The notes beneath the pieces are model-generated. The model was not told the origin of the DNA, did not search any database, and saw only the letters and a list, made by a program, of their open reading frames with translations. The translations under genes and the position numbers were made by a program. This document shows, piece after piece, positions 7,250 to 14,186 of a DNA stretch of 18,435 nucleotides. How positions within the stretch are numbered: the stretch's first letter is position 1; each line of letters begins with the position of its first letter. The DNA is from CAYFWF01 sp964346815 (lineage in GTDB: Bacteria; Acidobacteriota; Aminicenantia; Aminicenantales; Aminicenantaceae), in contig CAYFWF010000065.1 in assembly GCA_964346815.1 (NCBI GenBank), forward strand, positions 1-18,435, written 5' to 3'.

Positions 7250-8923
7250 CTATATCGGTCGGGGAAACCGAATATCCGCGTCCCTTTTGGACTTGAATTC
7301 GCTTCCTTCGTTCCACTCAGGAAACCTGGATTCCATGCTCAGGCGGTAGCCGATCATAAAGTACATATGCAGGTCGTCCCGCATGCCGCTCAAATCCCAG
7401 CCGGGATCGAACTCGTCAGAAGGTTGATGGTATTTTTCTCTGACATAATTTTCCTGTTGGGTCCGTCCCCATTCCTCCCCCTTTTCCAGATGCTGAATAC
7501 CTGAGCCGGCATTCAAGGCAGGGACGCCCTGCCTGGCGAAGGGAAAATGGTCGGAACGGAAAAAAGAGCCTTTCTCCGGTGTGGGATTGGGAAGGACCAC
7601 CCTTCCCACTTCCTCGGCATAGGCTTTGACATATTCGTCCAGCTCGGACTGGCCATAGCCGACGATCCGGATATCCTTCATCCGGCCGTAGATGTTCAGA
7701 CTGTCCATGTTGATGACGGCAGCGGTTTTGTTCAAAGGATAGATGGGATGGGTGGCATAATATTCAGATCCCAGGAGACCCTGCTCTTCGGCTGTAACCG
7801 CCAGGAAGAGGATCGACCTCAGGGGAGGAGAGCCGAGCTTCTGAAAGGCTTCGGCCACTTCGATCAGAGCCGCCGTGCCGGTGGCATTGTCCAGGGCTCC
7901 GTTGAAGATTTGGTCGCCTTCCAGGTTCGGATCCCTGCCGAAATGATCCCAGTGTGCGGTGTAGATGATGTACTCATCCGGCCGCTCGGAACCGGGAAGG
8001 AGTCCGATGACATTTCTGGATACAGCTTTTCTGATGCTGTTTTCCAGGGCAAGGCTGGCTTTCAAACCCAAAGGGACGGCTTTGAATCCAGGTTTTGCCG
8101 CAGATTCTTTCAAATCGTCATAATCCTGACCTGCGGTTTCAAAAATTGTCCGGGCTGTGTCCAGGGTGATCCAGGACTCCACGGCACATCTGGAGGCATT
8201 GCCGTCTTCGGAAACGAGACTGAAGTTGGGCCCGGTCCAGCCTTTCCGGACAACGTTCCAGCCGTAGGCAGCGGGTTCGGTCTCATGGACGATGACCGCA
8301 CACGCAGCCCCCTGCCGTGCGGCTTCCTCGTATTTATAGGTCCAGCGGCCGTAATAGGTCATGGCCCGTCCTTTAAAAAGCTCCGGATCTTCGGTGGCAA
8401 ACCCGGGATCATTGACCAGCATGACCACGGTTTTCCCTTTTGCATCCACGCCTTCATAGTCATTCCACTCGTATTCGGGGGCCACGATACCGTAGCCCAC
8501 AAAGATCATATCGGAATTCTCCACCGACACTTTTTCCTGAACACGCAGGGTCAAACCCACGAAGTCATCTTTGAAAGCAAATTCGAGAGGCTTTTCGCCA
8601 CCTGTGACCACGAGTCCTAATAGAGGGCTGGCCGTGATCTCGACCAGAGGGACTTCCTGGAAAAAACTCTCTCCGTTTCCAGGCTTCAGCCCCACTTTTT
8701 CGAATTCTTTTTTCAGAAACTCGATGGTTTTCTCCTCGCCGGGAGAGGCCGGAAAACGGCCTTCGAACTCATCGGAGCTGAGAATTGCCACATCCTGGGC
8801 AAGCTCGTCTGTGTTCAGGCTGGCTGCGGCAGCCTCGATATCATGCTCTTTGCTGGTGCACGATACATAAATAAACATGAAGATAGAAAAAAGCAGTATG
8901 CAGAAGATAAATTTTTTAATCAT
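7250..8923 (-). CDS. M28 family zinc aminopeptidase with PA-type insert, probable lipoprotein
   Basis: The protein has 557 residues. A hydrophobic leader ends in IYVSC, with Cys22 as the likely lipid site. Residues about 135-255 carry a protease-associated (PA) type insert ('SDMIFVGYGIVAPEYEWNDY', 'GKTVVMLVNDPGF'). The catalytic domain has the M28 zinc ligands in order: His324 (TAHWDHFG), Asp345 (NGALDNATG), Glu379-Glu380 (VTAEEQG), Asp407 (INMDSLN) and His459 (FRSDHFPF). The family removes N-terminal amino acids from peptides. It lies 29 bases after the PhoD-like gene and is probably in one transcript with it. The frame is open back to 9247 inside the PhoD-like gene, but only from ATG 8923 is there a signal sequence and a GAGGAG site. 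ATG 8956, which overlaps the PhoD-like stop as ATGA, would add 11 residues and cannot be fully excluded. Confidence 0.92.
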   Translation of the reverse strand: MIKKFIFCILLFSIFMFIYVSCTSKEHDIEAAAASLNTDELAQDVAILSSDEFEGRFPASPGEEKTIEFLKKEFEKVGLKPGNGESFFQEVPLVEITASPLLGLVVTGGEKPLEFAFKDDFVGLTLRVQEKVSVENSDMIFVGYGIVAPEYEWNDYEGVDAKGKTVVMLVNDPGFATEDPELFKGRAMTYYGRWTYKYEEAARQGAACAVIVHETEPAAYGWNVVRKGWTGPNFSLVSEDGNASRCAVESWITLDTARTIFETAGQDYDDLKESAAKPGFKAVPLGLKASLALENSIRKAVSRNVIGLLPGSERPDEYIIYTAHWDHFGRDPNLEGDQIFNGALDNATGTAALIEVAEAFQKLGSPPLRSILFLAVTAEEQGLLGSEYYATHPIYPLNKTAAVINMDSLNIYGRMKDIRIVGYGQSELDEYVKAYAEEVGRVVLPNPTPEKGSFFRSDHFPFARQGVPALNAGSGIQHLEKGEEWGRTQQENYVREKYHQPSDEFDPGWDLSGMRDDLHMYFMIGYRLSMESRFPEWNEGSEFKSKRDADIRFPRPI

Positions 8924-8930
8924 CGAAAAA

Positions 8931-8936
8931 CTCCTC
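8931..8936 (-). promoter_or_regulatory. Ribosome binding site fixing the M28 peptidase start
   Basis: GAGGAG on the minus strand, 7 bases before ATG 8923. It separates the true start from 108 open codons upstream that overlap the PhoD-like gene in another frame. Confidence 0.75.
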
Positions 8937-8952
8937 AAAAAACACGATCCAT

Positions 8953-11652
8953 TCATTGAAAATTCACTTCCAGCGGCTTCCTCTCCTTGGAAGAAGCGGC
9001 CTGGATATCCTGGATCTCTTTCCAGGTATTGGTGTCCGGTTCTCCTACCCGGATGGTGTATGCGCCGGGGGCGAAGACCTTGGGCTGAAAGGACTGCCCG
9101 TTGATCCTCAACGTATAGATTATCTCGCCTGTCTGCTGCTCCATGATCTGAACGACCGGATTCTGCAGTCCTTTGACCCGGATTTCGGGCAGCCAGGCTC
9201 GAGCCGTCCTGCCGCAGTTGTGCAGTTGGTTGATCCGGATGGGCCACCCGGGAAAAGGCTCATCCTCTTCCGGGTCGGCCCAGTAGGGCCAGTTGGCCAG
9301 CTCGATGTCGCGGCTGTCTTTGTAAAATGTGATCACGCTGTAGCCTGTGGACAGCTCATGGTGCCGGGCAGGATGGATGTTGGTTCGCTGGGGATTGGCC
9401 ACGGCATACACCGTGACTTTGTTTCCGAATCCATCCTCGAAATCACCGGTGTACTTCGGGCTTTCAGGCTTCCGGTTCCTGCCGGGCTCAGGCGGCCACC
9501 AGCGCCGCGGAAAGATGTTGCCTGTGGCAGGAGATACGATCACATATCCGGAGTCGCGCCATTCTTCCACACCGTATTGGCTGGTGTTTGCGAGGTGCTG
9601 GTCTCCCACCATGTGTGTGGCAAAAGCCTTGCGGAACTTTTGGATGGCCTTGTCCCGCCCGATCTGGGGCCAACCGTTGGAATCGAAGTCTGCCACCTGC
9701 CTATCTCCCTCCAGGTAGGTCCCCGGCTCAGGAATCTCCAGGCCAGGCACCACACCGTCATCCTTGGCGGTTTCAGGAAGTGTGGCGACATTGGAAAACA
9801 GCGTCTGGGACACCACGGCCTTCATCCAGGTCTGATTGGACCAGTCACCCGCCCAGTCTTCCAGGAAATTCAACTGGCGTTCTCCCAAGAGAACGGCGTC
9901 CGGGATCCGGGATTTCTGTTTCACATCCCAGGCAGGATTCTGTACCCAGCCGTTATAGATCTCTGCTTCTGGAAACAGAGGTTTGGGAGCGGATTTGAAT
10001 TTCCGGTCCTCGATGACCGCGATGCTCAACCCGCCGATATTGCATTCCGTGAAATACACGCCGATGCCCTGTTCGACAGGACGCGGGTCATAGGGATCGG
10101 GCAGATGGCTGGTTTGTGTGGCCTGGACCATGTTGACGAACTCCGGGGACATCTTGTAGCCGCCCTGATCCTGAGCCGCCGCACCCTCCAGTCCCGGAGG
10201 CGCCGCCTTCCCTCCTGCGCCCCACAGGTTGCCGTGATAGACATCGTGATCGTCGGGGATGGCGATGGTGGGAACTGTGGTGGTCAGTTCTTTATTGGAG
10301 ATACACCAGAGATACCACTTGTAGAGATAATCGAGAAAGGCGTGTTCGCGGTCGGCCCGGGTGGGAGAAGCCCCTTCATACACCTGGTCACCGGCGAAAA
10401 ACATCACGTCGGGTTTGTGCTTCTTCAGGCGCTCTACGAGTTCTGCATGGGGATACAGAATTCCCCAATCCCAGGGGAACCATTCCCCGTCCAAACCGAC
10501 CCAGGAGGTCCTTTCGGGTTTGATGACCTGCTCGACACAGCTCATCGAGATCATAACCAGCCTGTCTTTATCCGAGGGATCTTTTCGAATAATCCCTTCC
10601 AAGGCGTATCTTTCATTCTCCTTGCGCTTCAAGACATATTCTACGCGGTAGGGCACATCGGTTTGATGCGGCCAATCCTCGATCTTGAAGGCTGCTGTGT
10701 ACGAAGGATGACTCAACGTGGATGCGGCAGTCAGCTCCCAATCCTCCCGGCTGCGGAGAAAGAGTTCCACCTGCTGGTTCTCCTGCTCGGAGAGAGGCAT
10801 GAACTGTGCGGTCAGCTTGAGTGTTCCTCTGCTGAGGGTATATAGCGCCGTGACTATAGGGCCCAGGTTTCGACCGGGATGATGTTCCAGCTTCGATCCG
10901 GAAACCTCCCAGTTGCTGAAAGCAAACCGGCTGTCGTCTTCTCCTGAATATCCGCTGTGGGAAACCAAAGCGATATTTCCCGCCAGCCGATCCGGCGGCA
11001 GTTCTTCGATGACCAGTGTTGAGAGGGTGTCATTTCGGGCAGAGTCAATGGCCTCGAGAATCAGGCTGCAGCCGTTATTTTGAGGCTTGAGTTTCAGATC
11101 GAGCCGTATCTCATCCCACGCCACGGGCTCTTTTTGCTGGTAAACCAGATACTCGTCCTTTTGCTCGAAGTCTCTGACAAAGAGCCGTCCCTGGCAGTCG
11201 CAGCCTGCGAAAAGGCCGGCCTGTGCTCCGTATGCGTGATGGATCAGGGAAGCCATCCGGTAATCCAGGTCTTTTCCTGCGCCTAAAAGATATCCTGCCG
11301 CCGCTTCTGTGTGGTTTCCACCGCCGATCTTGCGAATAGTGACAGTACTCCACAGTTTTCCCTGGGTATCTTCGAGCCTGGCGGTGGTCAGGTGAAGGGT
11401 CCGCATGGGAAGCGTGCTCAAGCATTCCACTCTGCCTCCGGAGACACGCCAATCCTGAAGCCGGTTGGCCCAAAGCTCCGGGCCGGTCCAGGCGCCGTCC
11501 GGCGAGAACTCCCATCGGGACCGGTATTCAGGCTCTTTCGATACGGAGCAAAAGGAAAGCAGCAGCACCAGAGACAGAAAAACCAGGTTCATGCTTCCGA
11601 GAAACATCCATAAGAGGCGGGATGAGTTTTTCTGTTTTGCGGTTTTGGGCAT
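8953..11652 (-). CDS. PhoD-like metallophosphatase with long N-terminal region
   Basis: The protein has 899 residues. A hydrophobic segment (residues 12-36) makes it exported or membrane-anchored; the 'LSFC' there is a poor lipobox. Residues about 365-780 match the PhoD / alkaline phosphatase D fold: SMSCVEQ, then DVMFFAGDQVYEG (415-427), PDDHDVYHG (466-474), ERQLNFLEDW (591-600) and THMVGDQHLANTSQYG (679-694). These hold the expected metal-binding Asp and His residues. The first 350 residues look like one or two beta-sandwich domains (lectin-like pattern, 'YRMASLIHHAYGAQAGLFAG'), and residues 820-870 another small beta domain. PhoD enzymes cleave phosphomono- or diesters outside the cytoplasm; the substrate here is unknown. 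ATG 11652 has GGGAGG at good spacing and a good promoter. It is first in a unit with the M28 peptidase gene. Confidence 0.85.
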   Translation of the reverse strand: MPKTAKQKNSSRLLWMFLGSMNLVFLSLVLLLSFCSVSKEPEYRSRWEFSPDGAWTGPELWANRLQDWRVSGGRVECLSTLPMRTLHLTTARLEDTQGKLWSTVTIRKIGGGNHTEAAAGYLLGAGKDLDYRMASLIHHAYGAQAGLFAGCDCQGRLFVRDFEQKDEYLVYQQKEPVAWDEIRLDLKLKPQNNGCSLILEAIDSARNDTLSTLVIEELPPDRLAGNIALVSHSGYSGEDDSRFAFSNWEVSGSKLEHHPGRNLGPIVTALYTLSRGTLKLTAQFMPLSEQENQQVELFLRSREDWELTAASTLSHPSYTAAFKIEDWPHQTDVPYRVEYVLKRKENERYALEGIIRKDPSDKDRLVMISMSCVEQVIKPERTSWVGLDGEWFPWDWGILYPHAELVERLKKHKPDVMFFAGDQVYEGASPTRADREHAFLDYLYKWYLWCISNKELTTTVPTIAIPDDHDVYHGNLWGAGGKAAPPGLEGAAAQDQGGYKMSPEFVNMVQATQTSHLPDPYDPRPVEQGIGVYFTECNIGGLSIAVIEDRKFKSAPKPLFPEAEIYNGWVQNPAWDVKQKSRIPDAVLLGERQLNFLEDWAGDWSNQTWMKAVVSQTLFSNVATLPETAKDDGVVPGLEIPEPGTYLEGDRQVADFDSNGWPQIGRDKAIQKFRKAFATHMVGDQHLANTSQYGVEEWRDSGYVIVSPATGNIFPRRWWPPEPGRNRKPESPKYTGDFEDGFGNKVTVYAVANPQRTNIHPARHHELSTGYSVITFYKDSRDIELANWPYWADPEEDEPFPGWPIRINQLHNCGRTARAWLPEIRVKGLQNPVVQIMEQQTGEIIYTLRINGQSFQPKVFAPGAYTIRVGEPDTNTWKEIQDIQAASSKERKPLEVNFQ

Positions 11653-11680
11653 GGCTTCCTCCCTGTGGGAAGATAAGCCG

Positions 11681-11710
11681 AATATAGCACATCGGATGTT
11701 CGCTTATCAA
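11681..11710 (-). promoter_or_regulatory. Promoter of the PhoD-like/M28 peptidase unit
   Basis: TTGATA (11710-11705), 18 bases, TATATT (11686-11681) preceded by TGC (extended -10), each hexamer 5 of 6 to the sigma-70 consensus. It predicts a leader of about 20 bases containing GGGAGG. The foldback element starts just upstream of it. Confidence 0.65.
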
Positions 11711-11729
11711 TTCTATTTACTTTTTAGCT

Positions 11730-12046
11730 TTGTCCCAAAGTGACGAGAATGAGGTATCGTGTTAAGGAGCAGGGAAATGTCTCCGCTCTAGTTCAGATTT
11801 TTAACGCCATTCCTTCACCGTCCTTCTCGGCGCCTGCGGAACTGCGCATGATCCATCCAAACCTTTGGACTTTAACCTCTGTTAATCCGAATCTAAAACC
11901 TTTGGAATCGTCGTGCTCAATACATCCTCGGCGTCCGACAAGGCCGGATTCCCTCGAAGGACGGTAGCGGAAGGCTAAATCTTCAATGCCGCTCCGACAT
12001 TTCCTGCTCCTTTATTCCGATTTTATTTCCCGTCACTTTGGGACAA
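11730..12046. mobile_element. 317-bp foldback / MITE-like element with long imperfect inverted repeats
   Basis: The ends are perfect 16-bp inverted repeats: TTGTCCCAAAGTGACG (11730-11745) and its complement (12031-12046). A second paired block, AAGGAGCAGGGAAATGTC (11764-11781), matches 11996-12012 with one base inserted. Weaker pairing continues ('ACCGTCCTTC' in both arms) to about 103 bases per arm, leaving a centre of about 110 bases with two copies of AAACCTTTGGA (11859-11869, 11896-11906). No protein of mobile type is encoded; a 75-codon frame across it looks like repeat by-product. No target duplication is visible. It lies between divergent genes and could be a non-autonomous transposon or a large RNA hairpin. 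Confidence 0.75.
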
Positions 12047-12135
12047 CCTCGATTTTTTATTGACCCCGGCGCTCCGGTTGTGATAGGCTCATGGCACAAC
12101 GTGGCATGTAAAAAGTCTTGAAACGCCTCATGGGG

Positions 12136-12155
12136 ATTGGGAAGATTTTTCCAAT
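12136..12155. promoter_or_regulatory. Inverted repeat before the small secreted protein gene
   Basis: ATTGGGAA (12136-12143) and TTTCCAAT (12148-12155) form an 8-bp inverted repeat with one mismatch (a G-T pair in RNA), followed directly by TATAAA. It may be an operator at a -10 or a leader hairpin. No good -35 fits, so the promoter of this gene is uncertain. Confidence 0.3.
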
Positions 12156-12184
12156 ATAAATCTCGGTAATGGGAGGGAAAGAAA

Positions 12185-12616
12185 ATGACTGCAAAAAAGA
12201 TTTTACTCAGTCTGCTGACTGTATTTTTCGTTTTCCTTATTTTCTCTCAAGCACTTGCAGATTGGAGAACCGTTCAAAAATTCAAAGGAGTAAATGTTCC
12301 CTTCGACATGAAACATGAAGACCTCATCATGGAAAAGGGAAAATTCGATTTCGAGATCTTGAGTGAGCGGAGCCTCAACATCTTTCAACTCAAAATCTAC
12401 AAAAAGGGAAAGTCACTCTGCGGCATAACAGGAAATGTGTTGAGAGACGGACTGCCCGGAGCCCGGGGGGAGAAGATGGAAGAAGTTCCCGATGAACCGA
12501 CCTTGCAGATGAAGAGGATTCCGGTAAAAAAAGCCCTTTACATCATATTTGAAACCGGAAAACTCACGGAACTGTTCCCGGGATTCGTCATCCGATTCGA
12601 GCTGGAGTATCTCTGA
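12185..12616 (+). CDS. Small secreted protein of unknown function
   Basis: The protein has 143 residues and I do not recognise a family. A clear signal peptide (Lys4-Lys5, hydrophobic 6-20) ends in SQALA before Asp-Trp, so the mature protein has about 117 residues and is exported. The mature part is mixed charged and beta-like ('KFDFEILSERSLNIFQLKIY'), with one Cys and no repeats or membrane segments. A GGGAGGGAAAGAAA stretch ends at ATG 12185, a good ribosome binding site. The gene is AT-richer than its neighbours and is bracketed by the foldback element (ends 12046) and repeat copy B (starts 12669), so it stands alone between two repeat elements. Confidence 0.75.
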   Translation: MTAKKILLSLLTVFFVFLIFSQALADWRTVQKFKGVNVPFDMKHEDLIMEKGKFDFEILSERSLNIFQLKIYKKGKSLCGITGNVLRDGLPGARGEKMEEVPDEPTLQMKRIPVKKALYIIFETGKLTELFPGFVIRFELEYL

Positions 12617-12668
12617 TCAGAATTTGATTTTGGGATGTGCTTGAGAAGGGAAGCATAGCAGCCGGCCA

Positions 12669-12840
12669 ATATCCAAGCATTAATTCTGCGTCATCGCGAG
12701 GAGTGGAACGACGTGGCGATCCGTTGTTGCGAATGAAGTGAAGCCTTGTTGCGAGCATAGCGAAGCAAACCCTTATGAGATGGCCGCGCTTCCTTCGGTC
12801 ACTCGCCATGACAATGTCACATTAATTAATGCGTGGATAT
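12669..12840 (+). repeat. Inverted-repeat element, copy B (MITE-like, best-preserved)
   Basis: The terminal inverted repeats are 17 bp with one mismatch: ATATCCAAGCATTAATT (12669-12685) and AATTAATGCGTGGATAT (12824-12840). Inside them a second inverted pair, GTCATCGCGAG (from 12690) and CTCGCCATGAC (to 12812), bounds the 123-bp core shared with copy A in opposite orientation. The centre holds two degenerate 22-base units starting TTGTTGCGA (12724-12745 and 12746-12766). It lies between the convergent genes ending at 12616 and 12879. No transposase gene is present and no target duplication was recognised. Confidence 0.8.
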
Positions 12841-12878
12841 CGGTGAACCGCAGGAAAACCCTGCAAATGTGGATCTCT

Positions 12879-14081
12879 TTAACGGATGCTTCGGAGGGTG
12901 AGGAAGGCTTTTTCAGCCATTTTTTCCTGGAATGCGGCCAGCTCTTCGGGTGTATGCCGCTCCTTCAGGAATGCCCGGGTCATCTCGATGATTTCGTTCT
13001 CCACCTTTAAGATCAGGGGCAAGAAACCCGTCCCTTCGGAATTGTCCAAGCGGGTGAGATCGACATAGTCATCTTTGTTGCCTTCTTTGAAGGGGCGGAT
13101 GATATCCTTTATCCTGAGGGATTCCTGCCACATCGGGGCTTCCTCGCCTGTCCAGAGTTTTTCCGGGCTCGTTCCTGCCTCTACCCACAGCGGAAGGGCC
13201 GCGGCGCACAGCGGTTCCCCGGGTATGACCCACATGGTGGCCAGAGATTCCGGTTGGGAAGGAGCCTTTCCTGTGATCACCACCGCGGATGCCGTAGAGG
13301 GGCGGTCGATGCAGTCTCTGGTGAAGATCCAGGCATTTTCGCTGGCTGGGATTTTTTTTAAATCGTCCATGGATGGATGCTCGAGGAGGACATGGCCGAG
13401 GTCTCTTGTAAAATGGGACAGTATATCCTGAAAATCGATGGGCTTCCCCTGTAATCCATGGAAGAGCCGGCTGGCCCTTTCGAACCGGAGATAGCCCGCT
13501 CCTTTTCCCTCGGCCCCGCTTCGCGAATAGTTGGTATTGACGATGTATTTTTCAGGAGCAGAGGAAGCGTCGATTTTTTCACAGCCGTGATTATGGAGTT
13601 CGAAGATACAGGCGTTGCCCTCACCGTCGATCACGCCGTAATTGGCCCAGCTTCCCAGGTCCGAGCCGAGGTTGGCCTGGATGTAGGCCTCGAAGTCCCG
13701 CACGCTCCTGCAGGTCCTCAGCGCATCGGCCATGATGATTCCCTCGTGATCTTCCGCTTCTCCGGATTTCCTGGGGAGGTTGTAGGCGACCGTGTTCATG
13801 ATGGCAAATCCCGCAGAGTTCAATCCCGCATAGGCATCCCGGCCGGAAGGACAGGATGCATTGACCAGGGCCAGATAGCTGAAGGGCTTGTCTTCGACAT
13901 AGACCACTTTGTTGGACAGCACTCCTGTGTCCCTGTTCTTCCAGAGCATGGGCGTTCCTTCGGATGAAGCATGGACGCTGACCACGGCAGAGGTACACTG
14001 TTCCTGATTGCTGTATGATGCGCCCAGAAAAGCCCAAAAAACCACCAGGACAAAGAAGATTTCTTTGTTTCTAACTTTCAT
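12879..14081 (-). CDS. Secreted Ntn-hydrolase (C45/C69/choloylglycine hydrolase-like)
   Basis: The protein has 400 residues. A signal sequence (MKVRNKE then hydrophobic 8-22) is followed at once by Cys29 in 'NQEQCTSAVVS'. Cys-Thr-Ser, then 'PMLWKNRDTG' 16-25 residues after the Cys, and later 'YIVNTNYSR' fit the N-terminal-nucleophile hydrolases of clan PB: C45 acyltransferases, C69 dipeptidases and choloylglycine-type amidases. In these the Cys becomes the N-terminus and attacks an amide. Which branch this belongs to cannot be settled by eye. ATG 14081 has AAGGAGG 5 bases upstream; 25 open codons further up lack a site. It is the last gene of the unit with the dipeptide epimerase and symporter, after a 105-base gap with a possible extra promoter. 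It likely releases amino acids or dipeptides outside the cytoplasm for that uptake route. Confidence 0.8.
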   Translation of the reverse strand: MKVRNKEIFFVLVVFWAFLGASYSNQEQCTSAVVSVHASSEGTPMLWKNRDTGVLSNKVVYVEDKPFSYLALVNASCPSGRDAYAGLNSAGFAIMNTVAYNLPRKSGEAEDHEGIIMADALRTCRSVRDFEAYIQANLGSDLGSWANYGVIDGEGNACIFELHNHGCEKIDASSAPEKYIVNTNYSRSGAEGKGAGYLRFERASRLFHGLQGKPIDFQDILSHFTRDLGHVLLEHPSMDDLKKIPASENAWIFTRDCIDRPSTASAVVITGKAPSQPESLATMWVIPGEPLCAAALPLWVEAGTSPEKLWTGEEAPMWQESLRIKDIIRPFKEGNKDDYVDLTRLDNSEGTGFLPLILKVENEIIEMTRAFLKERHTPEELAAFQEKMAEKAFLTLRSIR

Positions 14082-14104
14082 GGGTCCTCCTTGATGGAAG
14101 AAAT

Positions 14105-14113
14105 ATTCTATCA
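14105..14113 (-). promoter_or_regulatory. Possible internal promoter (extended -10) for the Ntn hydrolase
   Basis: TGATAGAAT on the minus strand (14113-14105) is an extended -10 ending 23 bases before ATG 14081. The -35 region is poor. It may allow extra expression of the last gene of the unit. Confidence 0.35.
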
Positions 14114-14186
14114 CAAAAATGTTCGTACATTTCGCACCATGTTTCCTTTGATACACAGCCAGGGCTTTTTCGAGAATCCAGGCGCC

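Noticed and set aside
7547..8620. 357-codon plus-strand frame opposite the M28 peptidase
   Set aside because: Antisense shadow; all zinc ligands are on the minus-strand product.
8956..10845. 629-codon open frame on the plus strand opposite the PhoD-like gene
   Set aside because: It is exactly antisense to a gene with conserved catalytic motifs, begins without a ribosome binding site and has no recognisable domain. Long antisense frames are common in genes with GC-rich codon use.
11740..11967. 75-codon frame inside the foldback element
   Set aside because: No ribosome binding site and composition that follows the inverted-repeat arms; it may be seen in other copies simply as part of the repeat.
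12060..12089. TTGACC, 18 bases, TAGGCT before the small secreted protein gene
   Set aside because: The -35 is good but the -10 matches only three of six bases, although TGA precedes it; too weak to list as a promoter.
5060..12812. Repeats A, B and C considered as a CRISPR array or tRNA-like genes
   Set aside because: Copies are kilobases apart, not regularly spaced, and fold as long palindromes without cloverleaf or spacer structure.
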